DNA of 64,000 nucleotides from Urinicoccus timonensis. Lineage in GTDB: Bacteria > Bacillota > Clostridia > Tissierellales > Peptoniphilaceae. The stretch is taken from positions 431,613-495,612 of the forward strand of contig NZ_OCTU01000001.1 of NCBI RefSeq assembly GCF_900232945.1. Direction: 5' to 3'. Below are positions 8,295 through 16,209 of the stretch, piece after piece (position 1 is the first letter of the stretch; each line of letters begins with the position of its first letter). Under the pieces are notes generated by a model. It was not told where the DNA came from. It worked only from the letters and a program-made list of their open reading frames with translations, and ran no database searches. A program made the translations under genes and the position numbers.

Positions 8295-9134
8295 TTAATT
8301 AGAAAGTTTTTTAATGTCTAATTGGTTTAATTTTTCTAAAGATATGAGTTGGGTCTTTGCAAGATTTCTAAGTTCAATCATTCTTTCTTTTTGCTCTAAT
8401 CCCTTTTCAATTAAAATTGCATTGTAGGATTCCATATTAGCAAGTACTAATAGTTCATTAAGACTTGCATAGTCTCTCATATTTCCTTTTAGGTCAGGAT
8501 TTTCTTCACGCCACTGTTTTGCTCTTTTATCAAAGAGTGCCACATTAAGCATATCTGCCTCACTTGCATATTTAAATGATAACTGCTCATCTGTAAGGTC
8601 TTTTAATAAATACTCTTTGATGGCATCTGTATGAATTTTATAATTGATTTTAGATATTTCTCTATGCAAGTTCCAAGTTAATGATAATTTTGAGTTTTCA
8701 TCTTCTTTTAGTCTTTTATAATCTTGAATAATATATAGCTTAAACTCTGGAGAAAGCCAAGACGCAAACTCCATCGCTATATCATAATGAGCATAAGTTC
8801 CACCATATCTACCAGATTTTGAGACTATTCCAATAGCTCCAGTAGATTCTATCCATTTACTCGGTGTCATCGTAAATCTATTTAAACCAGCTTCATTTCT
8901 AAACGTGTCGAATTGCACACGGTTAAAATTTGGATTATTAAGTGCTTCCCATAATCCTATAAATTCAAGAGTGTTCCTATTTCTCATCCAGTTTTGAATA
9001 ACGAATCTTGGATCATCTGTATTTTTATATTTTGCTATATCAGTAAGACTTATATAGTCATTTTTAAAATCTTCTGTGTAAACCTCAATATAAAAGCCTT
9101 TAGCAGAAATTTTTTCTTTTTTAATTTTTGACAA
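8295..9134 (-). CDS. KilA-N domain protein
   Basis: A 279-residue protein with an N-terminal KilA-N DNA-binding domain (about 25-135). Markers are YISLTDIAKYKN, VIQNWMRNRNTLEFIGLWE, a middle GGTYAHYDIAMEFASWLSPEF that is diagnostic of KilA-N, and QDYKRLKEDE. The C-terminal half is helical and unassigned. KilA-N proteins are typical of phages and mobile elements. The start is a TTG at 9134 preceded by AAGGAGGG; no ATG is available there. It is the main cargo of module 2 and flanked by repeat arms. It has no neighbouring phage structural genes, so this is not a prophage in the ordinary sense. Confidence 0.88.
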   Translation of the reverse strand: MSKIKKEKISAKGFYIEVYTEDFKNDYISLTDIAKYKNTDDPRFVIQNWMRNRNTLEFIGLWEALNNPNFNRVQFDTFRNEAGLNRFTMTPSKWIESTGAIGIVSKSGRYGGTYAHYDIAMEFASWLSPEFKLYIIQDYKRLKEDENSKLSLTWNLHREISKINYKIHTDAIKEYLLKDLTDEQLSFKYASEADMLNVALFDKRAKQWREENPDLKGNMRDYASLNELLVLANMESYNAILIEKGLEQKERMIELRNLAKTQLISLEKLNQLDIKKLSN

Positions 9135-9188
9135 TACACTCCCTCCTTATTCTGGCTTAATCTTTATTACTTGTATTATAACATAAAA

Positions 9189-9218
9189 AATGGCCAGGGC
9201 ACCGTATGCTCCCTGACC
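9189..9218 (-). terminator. Hairpin terminator upstream of the KilA-N gene
   Basis: An 8-bp stem (GGTCAGGG/CCCTGGCC on the minus strand, 9218-9192, one G-U) is followed by ATTTTTTATG. It would stop transcripts entering from the array before the KilA-N gene. The rest of 9135-9370 holds no gene I can support and is very AT-rich. Confidence 0.65.
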
Positions 9219-9370
9219 TAAACTTATGATTAAATTATATCCCAAATCACTCATTGTCAAATGATATAAGCCAATATTTACCCATCTTTATATAATTTCT
9301 TTCCTTTTATTATATCTTATTTTTTCCTTTATTGTACATATCTTATAAACACATCTTTTTAACATATTTA

Positions 9371-9505
9371 ATTTCAAAAAAAGACCGTAGCTTGAAACTA
9401 CGGTCTAATTTTTTGTCCAAATGCAAACCACTTGGAAGAATTATTCAATTTATTCTTTTTAACAAATGTTCCCATTTTAATCCCAGTTACAGTTTTTAAT
9501 CTTCT
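9371..9505. repeat. Left-arm repeat A, copy 2
   Basis: It contains a perfect 9-bp hairpin AGACCGTAG-CTTGAAA-CTACGGTCT (9382-9406) flanked by A and T runs. The next 100 nt are almost identical to 7996-8100. Confidence 0.88.
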
Positions 9506-9703
9506 CTATTTATTAGATGAAAAATATTTTGCAAAGAACAATATAATTGAGATTACAATTAACACCTTTCCAATTATTCTTAAAAATTGATATTGATTAA
9601 AAAAATCGAAGTTTAAAAATATTAGCCCTAGCGCAATAGTAAGCGGGTAGAGTTTTGATAAATTTTTCATGCTATATCCAACACAGTGTAATTTTACTCC
9701 CAT
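9506..9703 (-). CDS. Possible small membrane protein in module 2
   Basis: An open frame of 65 residues, or 54 from the internal ATG at 9670. It has two hydrophobic stretches (YPLTIALGLIFLNF and LIVISIILFFAKYF). Neither start has a clear ribosome-binding site. It lies between the core at 9694-9705 and repeat A, a place that holds only about 40 nt in the other modules. It may be a small cargo gene or chance. Confidence 0.3.
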   Translation of the reverse strand: MGVKLHCVGYSMKNLSKLYPLTIALGLIFLNFDFFNQYQFLRIIGKVLIVISIILFFAKYFSSNK

Positions 9704-9705
9704 TC
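9694..9705 (-). other. guaA-end-like core (putative att site), copy 2
   Basis: Minus strand GAATGGGAGTAA. This again spells Glu-Trp-Glu-stop like the end of guaA, with a synonymous GAG. Repeat B lies on its right (plus-strand higher side). Confidence 0.65.
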
Positions 9706-9840
9706 TTCTTTTCCAAACGTCCGATATATCTCAAACCATTCAAAATACTAGATTCTATTTTTTCTAATATCACTAAATACATATAATTATAAGACATTTT
9801 AAAATTTTTAGTCCCGTCCCAGTCCCAGTACCGGAGAAAT
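9706..9840. repeat. Right-arm repeat B, copy 2
   Basis: It matches 8154-8281: TTCCAAACGTCCGATATAT, then AAAATACTAGATTCTATTTT, then AATTTTTAGTCCCGTCCC and AGTACCGG. It lies between the AAA-DUF4435 gene end and the core. Confidence 0.85.
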
Positions 9841-9873
9841 TATAATTGTTTCGAACTAAGTTTATATCAATGT

Positions 9874-11490
9874 TTAATCCGAAAGCCTTGGGACATAGTT
9901 TTTAAATATTCCAAATACTTCCTCTGGTTCCTTATTTCGCAAAATAGAAATAACTGTATTTAAGTAATCATTGTCTTTTAAACTAAGATGATGGCCTATT
10001 GATTTAGCTAATCCTTTTTCATTAAACATTTCCAACACTTTTTTGTAATTATTACTTATCAATGCTTCTTCATATGAATTTAATGTTTCTTCATAAATAC
10101 TGTCAGTATTAATACTTTCAATAGCATTAGTAAAACTTTCTTTTGTATTAATCTCTGAGATTTCAGCCATAGATAATTCATATTTTATTTGAGAGACTAC
10201 ATTTTTCTTAACCTGACTACGAATTTGATTACCAAATCTTTCTTTAATAATATAATTTTTAATATTACTAAAAACATCATTAAAATTCTTGGCTAAATAA
10301 TCTGCTAAAAAACTGATTAGTTCTTCTATGATAAATAAATTCTCCACTTCTGAAACCTTTAGTGTGTAAATATTATCTTTTACTAATTTATTTATTTCGT
10401 CTTCCGTTCTAAAGTCACGATCAATTATTCCATACACGTTATAATTGTGAATCTTTTGGGTTGAATTAAAAGATTTTGTTCTCATAATAACTTGCATACA
10501 GCTTCCACAAGGAATAATAAAATAGTCTGGGTATAAAATAGAATATAATTGACTATCAAAACTATTCTCTTCTCCTTCTACAAACAAAATATTTTTACGT
10601 GACCCTAGAATATCAAATAGCAACTTCTCTGGTAATTCATTAGAAATTATTTTTTCTAGATTCCAATTTTTCCCATCATAACTCTTTATCCATATCTTTT
10701 CTGAATTATTATGAGAAGCAGCAAAATTTGTATCATGCGTTATATAAATAAATAAACAATCAGAGCGATATTCTTCTAGTCTTTCCCATAGCTTATTCAT
10801 TATTGTTCCATGAAGGTGTATTTCAGGCTCGTCAATTATCAGTGTTTTATTTCCAGGAATAGCTAAAACTTGTGAAGCCAAGTATAATACTGCTCTTTCT
10901 CCGTCACTCATTTGATTCGCAGAATACTTTTCAAATGGCTTGTTATATTCGTAGGCAAAAAACTTTGAATCCTCAAATAAAAGACATCTCTGTGGAAATA
11001 TAATATCCCATATGTCCATTAGTTTTTCCATTATTGAGTTTGGTGTATTTGGCTTGTTTCTGTCCGCTTTTTCAGCATCCTTGCACTCATTAAAATAATT
11101 ATTTGTTTCAATATTATACATAGCAATTAATGCCGCTAAAACTACATCAAAATCTTCTAAAAGCATAGTAGTATTTGATTTCTCCCAATTCCACCTGCTT
11201 CCTTTGTTATGATTTTTTACATTGCTTTCATCATTAGTCCCATAAAAGATTCTATTTTTTGCATCATCGTAATTAGTTAAAGGTATATTTTGTTGAAAAT
11301 TAAGATTTCTTTGAGCACCAATACGATGTACATTTTCAGGATTTTGATCTTCAATCCATGCTCCTAATTTACTTTTACCGCTTCCGTTCGCACCTATAAT
11401 AATTATTGAATTATTATTTGTTGTATGCTCTTTAGATTCACCATTAATTGTAGGTAGTTTATACTTATAACTTTTCAAATTCTTCAACAT
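9874..11490 (-). CDS. AAA ATPase fused to DUF4435 TOPRIM-like domain (PARIS/OLD-like)
   Basis: A 538-residue two-domain protein. The ABC-type ATPase half shows Walker A GANGSGKS (33-40), a signature-like SDGERAVLYLASQ (195-207) and Walker B TLIIDEPEIHLH with D220/E221, then ITHD. The second half begins at LFVEGEENSFDSQLY (302-316). It carries GIIDRDFR (D357, D359), the acidic pattern of DUF4435, a TOPRIM-like nuclease fold, and has a helical C-terminus. This is the domain order of single-chain AriA-AriB (PARIS) proteins and of OLD-like defence nucleases. A role in sensing phage functions and cutting nucleic acid is inferred from the family. The ATG at 11490 follows AGAGGT. AT-rich composition and flanking repeats mark it as acquired cargo. 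Confidence 0.82.
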   Translation of the reverse strand: MLKNLKSYKYKLPTINGESKEHTTNNNSIIIIGANGSGKSKLGAWIEDQNPENVHRIGAQRNLNFQQNIPLTNYDDAKNRIFYGTNDESNVKNHNKGSRWNWEKSNTTMLLEDFDVVLAALIAMYNIETNNYFNECKDAEKADRNKPNTPNSIMEKLMDIWDIIFPQRCLLFEDSKFFAYEYNKPFEKYSANQMSDGERAVLYLASQVLAIPGNKTLIIDEPEIHLHGTIMNKLWERLEEYRSDCLFIYITHDTNFAASHNNSEKIWIKSYDGKNWNLEKIISNELPEKLLFDILGSRKNILFVEGEENSFDSQLYSILYPDYFIIPCGSCMQVIMRTKSFNSTQKIHNYNVYGIIDRDFRTEDEINKLVKDNIYTLKVSEVENLFIIEELISFLADYLAKNFNDVFSNIKNYIIKERFGNQIRSQVKKNVVSQIKYELSMAEISEINTKESFTNAIESINTDSIYEETLNSYEEALISNNYKKVLEMFNEKGLAKSIGHHLSLKDNDYLNTVISILRNKEPEEVFGIFKNYVPRLSD

Positions 11491-11570
11491 ATTGCTTACC
11501 TCTTAAACTTAGCTTCAAATTAATACAATCGTTTTATTTAAATCTAACTTGAAGATTTAACTTAATAAAA

Positions 11571-11626
11571 TGGTTCTATAATAAATGTTAGAGTCTAGGT
11601 GGATTCCAACATTTATTATAGAACCA
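11571..11626 (-). terminator. Long palindrome downstream of guaA
   Basis: Perfect 19-nt arms (11571-11589 with 11608-11626) surround an 18-nt loop containing TCTAGGTGGA. On the minus strand it is followed by TTTTATTAAG, so it may terminate guaA transcripts. The loop and inner arm resemble the hairpin at 18915-18952. It replaces the left half of the repeat-A hairpin seen in the other copies. Confidence 0.6.
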
Positions 11627-11700
11627 TTGAAACTACGGTCTAATTTTTGTCCTCATGTAAACCACTTGGAACTATTATTCAATTTATTCTTTTTTACTTC
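11627..11700. repeat. Left-arm repeat A, copy 3 (partial)
   Basis: It retains TTGAAACTACGGTCTAATTT and then sequence like CCACTTGGAA...TATTCAATTTATTCTTTTTT, matching copies 1 and 2. The left hairpin arm is missing, replaced by the adjacent palindrome. It lies about 80 nt downstream of the guaA stop. Confidence 0.75.
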
Positions 11701-11778
11701 CAGTACCATTTGAGTACCAGTAGCCATTTTTCATTCTCTTTATAGCTTGTAATTAAGCCATTTTAGAAAATTTTGCGA

Positions 11779-11790
11779 TTATTCCCATTC
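11779..11790 (-). other. guaA 3'-end core (putative attB-derived site)
   Basis: Minus strand GAATGGGAATAA, the last four codons of guaA including the stop. It is the reference copy for the cores at 9694-9705 and 8142-8153. Confidence 0.6.
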
Positions 11791-13305
11791 AATTGTAGCC
11801 GGTGGTTTGCTTGTAATATCATAGACAATCCGGTTGATATGGTCTACCTCTCCTACAATCCGGCTGGAAATTTTTTCCAAAACTTCATAGGGGATCTTGG
11901 ACCAATCAGCGGTCATAAAGTCTGTGGTTTCTACGGCTCTTAAGGCCAGGGTATAGTCATAGGTCCGGTAGTCGCCCATAACGCCCACGGTACGGTTATT
12001 GGTTAGGACAGCAAAGTATTGGTTGATGGACCGGTCTAGGCCGGCCTTGGCAATTTCTTCCCGGTAGATGGCGTCGGCATCTCTTAGGATGTCCAATCTT
12101 TCCTTGCTAATTTCTCCCATGACCCGGATACCCAATCCTGGTCCCGGGAAGGGTTGTCTCCAAACCAGGTAGTCGGCCAGACCCAATTCTTCGCCCAATT
12201 CCCGAACTTCGTCTTTAAAGAGTTGGCGTAGGGGTTCTACAAGGCCCTTAAAGTCTACAACATCTGGTAGGCCGCCCACATTGTGGTGGGACTTGATCAC
12301 GGCTGCATCTCCGGCTCCGGATTCGATAATGTCAGGATAGATGGTTCCTTGGGCCAGGTAGTCCACAGACCCGATTTTTCGTCCTTCTTCTTCAAAGACC
12401 CGGATGAATTCTTCTCCGATGATCTTCCGTTTTTCTTCGGGGTCTGTCACGCCCTTAAGTCTTGCCAGAAAGCGGTCTTCTGCATTGATCCGGATAAAGT
12501 GGAGGTCGGTGTCCTTAAAGGCGGCTTCTACTTCGTCGCCTTCATTTTTCCGCATCAAACCATGGTCTACAAAAATACAGGTTAATTGGTCTCCAATGGC
12601 TTTTTCCAAAAGTTTGGCACAAACAGAGGAATCCACCCCGCCAGACAGGGCCAAAAGAACCTTTCCTTGGCCTACTTGCTTGCGGATGCCTTCAATGGCT
12701 GTCTGGGCATAGCGGTCCATGGTCCATGTTCCTTCCAGACCACAAATGTCATAGAGGAAGTTTCTTAGCATATCTTGGCCTTTTTCTGTGTGGTTGACTT
12801 CGGGATGGAATTGGACTCCATAGAGTTTTTTATCTTCATTAGCCATGGCTGTATTGGGAGTTGACTGGGTTGAAGCCACTGTCTTAAAACCTTGAGGCAC
12901 TTGGGTCACAAAGTCTTGGTGGCTCATCCAGGTTATGGAATCTCCAATGCCTTTAAAGAGCTTGGCCTGGCTGTCAAAATTTGTGGGAGTCTTGCCAAAT
13001 TCCCGGCTTTGGGACCGGCTGACTTGACCTCCCAGGTCTACGGCCATTCTTTGCATCCCATAGCAAAGGCCCAAAATAGGAATGCCCAGGTCGTAAATTT
13101 TGGAGTCAATTTTGGGTGCATCGTCTACATAGACGCTATTGGGTCCCCCGGTAAAGATAATTCCCTTGGGGGTGTGTTTTTCTAAGTATTGGTCTACTTT
13201 TTTATAGGGGACAACTTCGCAATAAACGTGTAAATCCCGCACACGTCGAGCGATTAATTGGTTGTATTGTCCGCCAAAATCGATAATCATAACTTCTTGT
13301 TCCAT
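11779..13305 (-). CDS. guaA: GMP synthase (glutamine-hydrolysing)
   Basis: Makes GMP from XMP, ATP and glutamine, the last step of guanine nucleotide synthesis. The 508-residue protein has the class I amidotransferase domain first, with nucleophile Cys81 in GLCYGMQ and His167/Glu169 in FHPEV. It is followed by the ATP-pyrophosphatase P-loop SGGVDSS (221-227) and the GMP-synthase dimerisation domain ending [11 protein letters not shown]. Length and order are standard. The final codons (GAA TGG GAA TAA) are the sequence repeated as cores at 9694 and 8142, so its 3' end is the anchor of the accessory array. The guaA 3' end is an established integration hotspot in bacteria. Confidence 0.97.
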   Translation of the reverse strand: MEQEVMIIDFGGQYNQLIARRVRDLHVYCEVVPYKKVDQYLEKHTPKGIIFTGGPNSVYVDDAPKIDSKIYDLGIPILGLCYGMQRMAVDLGGQVSRSQSREFGKTPTNFDSQAKLFKGIGDSITWMSHQDFVTQVPQGFKTVASTQSTPNTAMANEDKKLYGVQFHPEVNHTEKGQDMLRNFLYDICGLEGTWTMDRYAQTAIEGIRKQVGQGKVLLALSGGVDSSVCAKLLEKAIGDQLTCIFVDHGLMRKNEGDEVEAAFKDTDLHFIRINAEDRFLARLKGVTDPEEKRKIIGEEFIRVFEEEGRKIGSVDYLAQGTIYPDIIESGAGDAAVIKSHHNVGGLPDVVDFKGLVEPLRQLFKDEVRELGEELGLADYLVWRQPFPGPGLGIRVMGEISKERLDILRDADAIYREEIAKAGLDRSINQYFAVLTNNRTVGVMGDYRTYDYTLALRAVETTDFMTADWSKIPYEVLEKISSRIVGEVDHINRIVYDITSKPPATIEWE

Positions 13306-13356
13306 TGGATACCCTCCTTGCTTCTATTATACTTAATTTTTCCCCTTCTTACTAGG

Positions 13357-14268
13357 TCAGTTTTCAGCTTTATTTTTGAAAATGTTCAGGCCAAAGACCC
13401 CCAGCAAGGTTAGGCCCATGGCCAGGATATGACCTAGACTTAGGACTTCCCCCAAGAAAAGGCTGGCTGCCAGGCTGGTAATCAGGGGGGATAAATTGCT
13501 TAGGGCTGCTACATTGCTGGCCTTTAAATAGCTTAGGGCATAGTTGTTTAAAAGGGCCGTGAGGTAGGAAGAAAAAAATCCCAGATAGGCCATGCTCAAG
13601 GCGATTTTTGGGTCCTTCCAACTATAAAAGCTTTGGGCCAAGGCCCCGGCCCCTTCCTTGAAGATTATCAGGACCAGGAAAAAGACGGCACCCTCTAAGA
13701 GGACCAGGTCTGTAATGTCCCGGTAGGAGTAGTCTTGAGTCTTTTTTCGAACGAGGATGGTGTAGCCGGCCAGGGCCAAAAGGGACAAGACCAGAAAAAA
13801 AGTCCCCCTTAGGTGGAATTGGGCCTCTTTTTGGTTGACCAAGGCCAAAAAAACCAAGCCCAAGCTGGCCAAGATCATCATAAAGATTTGCTTTTTATTG
13901 ATTCTTTCCCCTAGAAAAATCCAGGCCAAGACCAGGGTGGCCAAGGGAGCCAGGGCCATTAGGATCCCAGCTTCTGTGGCCGTAGACTGGGTCATGGCAT
14001 AGGTTTGGAAGCCGAAAAAGCCCAGGGGATAAAGGAGGGCCAAGTAGTAGAGGTCCCTTATCTTTTCCAAGTCCCAAGAGGTCCATCCTTTTCTAAAAAG
14101 GGAAAGACCTACAACCAAGGCCCCAGCTAGGATAAAACGTTGGCTCAAGACTTCCATGGGGCTGAGATCTTTTAATGCAATTTTTACAAAAATTAGGGAA
14201 AAACCCACCAGGACCACCTGGGTCAGACAGGCCAGGTAGGCCTTAACTCTAGTATTCTTGTCTTTCAA
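13357..14268 (-). CDS. EamA/DMT-family transporter
   Basis: About 303 residues with ten hydrophobic segments arranged as two similar halves of five, the EamA pattern. The end of each half holds typical motifs: SPMEVLSQRFILAGALV in the first, and ALSNLSPLITSLAASLFLGE in the second. Substrate unknown; relatives export amino acids or other metabolites. A GTG at 14277 overlaps the AGAGGTG ribosome-binding site, so the TTG at 14268 is the better start, though 14277 cannot be excluded. It lies upstream of guaA with only 51 nt between, so cotranscription is likely. Confidence 0.82.
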   Translation of the reverse strand: MKDKNTRVKAYLACLTQVVLVGFSLIFVKIALKDLSPMEVLSQRFILAGALVVGLSLFRKGWTSWDLEKIRDLYYLALLYPLGFFGFQTYAMTQSTATEAGILMALAPLATLVLAWIFLGERINKKQIFMMILASLGLVFLALVNQKEAQFHLRGTFFLVLSLLALAGYTILVRKKTQDYSYRDITDLVLLEGAVFFLVLIIFKEGAGALAQSFYSWKDPKIALSMAYLGFFSSYLTALLNNYALSYLKASNVAALSNLSPLITSLAASLFLGEVLSLGHILAMGLTLLGVFGLNIFKNKAEN

Positions 14269-14330
14269 GCCAATCACCTCTTTTTTTCATTATAGCATAG
14301 CCAAATTCTTGATTTTTTACAAAATCCCCT

Positions 14331-14366
14331 AAGACAAAACCCGGGACTGGGCTCCCGGGTTGTCTT
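14331..14366 (-). terminator. Terminator after the HerA gene
   Basis: Stem ACCCGGGA/TCCCGGGT (14339-14346 with 14353-14360) is extended by AAGACAA/TTGTCTT. It lies immediately after the stop codon at 14367. Confidence 0.85.
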
Positions 14367-16202
14367 TTATTTTTCGTCTGGCAAACTATAGGCAGCATTG
14401 CCCAAGAAGTCTTCTTTTTTCTCCAGCAGGCCCTCTTGGGCCATTTGTTTTAGGGATTCCTTTAGGTCATCATAGGTGATGTTGATGCCTGCCTTGGACA
14501 GGCCAGTAATGACGGTGATAAAGTTGGAATCCTTGACAGGGAAGTAGGGTCGAAGTTCCCGTAAGAGGTCAGAAAACTTTTCCTTTTTTTGTTGGATCAA
14601 TTCGTCAAAGGGGTTCTCGCTATGGGGAGAGGTGGTTTCCGCCGCCCGAATCCGGGCAAAGCTGGTCCGGCCCATTTGAGAAGCCGAGATAAAGACATCC
14701 CCTGTTCTTAGATAGGGAAGCCGGTGGGCTTCTTCGGCCGTTAGGTCAGTTTCTTCCCGGATGGTATCAATATCCGAGGCCCGGACTGTCCGGAAGATGA
14801 ACTTGGTGTTTAACTGGGCTGTGATGGTTTCGTCCAGGAGGGTAGGCCTTTGGGTGGCCATGACCAAAAAGACTCCGTACTTCCGTCCTTCTTGGGCAAT
14901 TTCTTTCAAGGCCGACTTGGTGGGAGATTCCAGTCCCTTGGGAGCAAAGTTGTGGGCCTCATCATTGACGATGAAAAAGGGTGGGAAGTAGTCTCCTCCC
15001 AGACCCCGGAGTTTGTCGTCCCGGTAGGTCCTCCGCTTGTTGTAGAGGGTCCGGACCAGGTAGGTCGAAAACATTTGAAGGGTCCGCATGCTCCCTTGGA
15101 CCACCACAAGCTTGCCTTGGATGAGGTTTTCCACCACTGGCAGGATGTCTCGATTAAAGAGACCCTCTCTTTCCAGGTTGGCCATCCGCCAGGAAATCCC
15201 TCGAACGGATTCAAGGGGAAGATTTTGCCCCAATTCTGCAAAAATCTTTAAATTTCTCTCCATGAGTTTTTGCTTGTCGGGGGAGGCGTATTGGATTTCG
15301 GCACTATAGCGTTTTTCTCCCCCCATGTCTCCTACTTCCAGGATGGCATGGATCCTTTCCAAAAAGGTGGGCAGGTTGTTGCCCTTTTTAAAGAGGCTGG
15401 CCACGACATTTTTCATGGAATCTGTCAGGCCAGAAACTGCCCCCAGGAGGTGGTTGATGTCCCCTACACTTAATTGCTCAAACTTAATTCCCACATCTTC
15501 GCCAATTTGAAGTTTTACAAACTGGTCCTGGTAGCTTTTAGCAAACTTGCCCCCAGCCGGGTTCTTAAAGTCCATTTCATAATGGGGGTCCAAGACCACA
15601 GTCGGTAGGCTTTTTTTCATCAATTCTTCCAAGAGGACCCTAAGGCCGAAACTCTTTCCCGACCCGGACCCACCAAAAATTCCAATATGGGGGTATTGGT
15701 GCATGGACCGGATGTCCAGGATATAGGGTAGGTCTTTTTGGTCCACCAGGTCCCCTTCCAGGGTTTCATAGAGCCCCTTAAATTCCTCTGTGGCCTGGCA
15801 GTAGATATCATCTGTATTTCGGATGCTCCCCAGGGTCAGGCCTCGGTCTGGAACTGTAGCCAAAAGGACGTCCTTGACTTCTTCAAATTCCGGAGACCGA
15901 GCCATGGACCCTGTCAAGACAGGATAGGTGGCCTCTTCAAAGAGCCGGGCCTTGGCTATATAGATGGTTTCGTCATCTACATTGTAGCCCATGGCCTTGA
16001 GGCTATCCAGGACAGAGGCGTCTACAAAATCCCCTCCCATATCCAAGGGGATAAAACGGTTAAAAGTTTTTGTTTCAACAACTTCAGCCAAGAGGTCTCC
16101 CATTTGACCGTCTTCAATGATAAGGAGTTCATTAATTCGAAAATTTCGATCCTTGCTGCCAATGGTCACTTCCTGTTGGCTTGTGATTCCCACTACTTGC
16201 AT
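14367..16202 (-). CDS. herA: HerA-family DNA helicase/translocase
   Basis: A hexameric FtsK/HerA-type ATPase of 611 residues that in characterised systems works with NurA to resect DNA ends. It has an N-terminal HAS-barrel-like beta region (1-110). It also has Walker A GGSGSGKS (177-184), the DPHYE loop, Walker B FIVNDEAHNF (D414/E415) and a sensor region ATQRPTLLDETI. The long frame extends back to 16280, but the ATG at 16202 with GAGGG just upstream, right after the nurA stop, is the natural start. The herA-nurA order and 7-nt gap indicate one operon. Bacterial pairs also occur in defence islands; here the neighbours are housekeeping rRNA and tRNA methyltransferases. Confidence 0.9.
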   Translation of the reverse strand: MQVVGITSQQEVTIGSKDRNFRINELLIIEDGQMGDLLAEVVETKTFNRFIPLDMGGDFVDASVLDSLKAMGYNVDDETIYIAKARLFEEATYPVLTGSMARSPEFEEVKDVLLATVPDRGLTLGSIRNTDDIYCQATEEFKGLYETLEGDLVDQKDLPYILDIRSMHQYPHIGIFGGSGSGKSFGLRVLLEELMKKSLPTVVLDPHYEMDFKNPAGGKFAKSYQDQFVKLQIGEDVGIKFEQLSVGDINHLLGAVSGLTDSMKNVVASLFKKGNNLPTFLERIHAILEVGDMGGEKRYSAEIQYASPDKQKLMERNLKIFAELGQNLPLESVRGISWRMANLEREGLFNRDILPVVENLIQGKLVVVQGSMRTLQMFSTYLVRTLYNKRRTYRDDKLRGLGGDYFPPFFIVNDEAHNFAPKGLESPTKSALKEIAQEGRKYGVFLVMATQRPTLLDETITAQLNTKFIFRTVRASDIDTIREETDLTAEEAHRLPYLRTGDVFISASQMGRTSFARIRAAETTSPHSENPFDELIQQKKEKFSDLLRELRPYFPVKDSNFITVITGLSKAGINITYDDLKESLKQMAQEGLLEKKEDFLGNAAYSLPDEK

Positions 16203-16209
16203 TTTTCCC

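Larger units (their letters stand above)
8142..9693 (-). mobile_element. Module 2 of the guaA-linked array (KilA-N cargo)
   Basis: This is about 1.55 kb between two guaA-like cores. In minus-strand order it holds a possible 54-65 residue membrane ORF, left arm A (9505-9371), a terminator hairpin, the KilA-N gene and right arm B (8281-8154). No recombinase gene is present. Confidence 0.55.
9694..11778 (-). mobile_element. Module 1 of the guaA-linked array (AAA-DUF4435 cargo)
   Basis: This is about 2.1 kb from the guaA stop codon to the next core. In minus-strand order it holds partial arm A, a 19-bp-arm palindrome, the AAA-DUF4435 gene and right arm B (9840-9706). It is strongly AT-rich against guaA and has no integrase gene. 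Confidence 0.55.

Noticed and set aside
8142..9840. Prophage remnant
   Set aside because: KilA-N is the only phage-type gene; no structural, lysis, replication or integrase genes are present.
5940..11790. CRISPR array
   Set aside because: The repeats are about 130 nt long, few, and separated by whole genes. They have no short regular repeat-spacer pattern.
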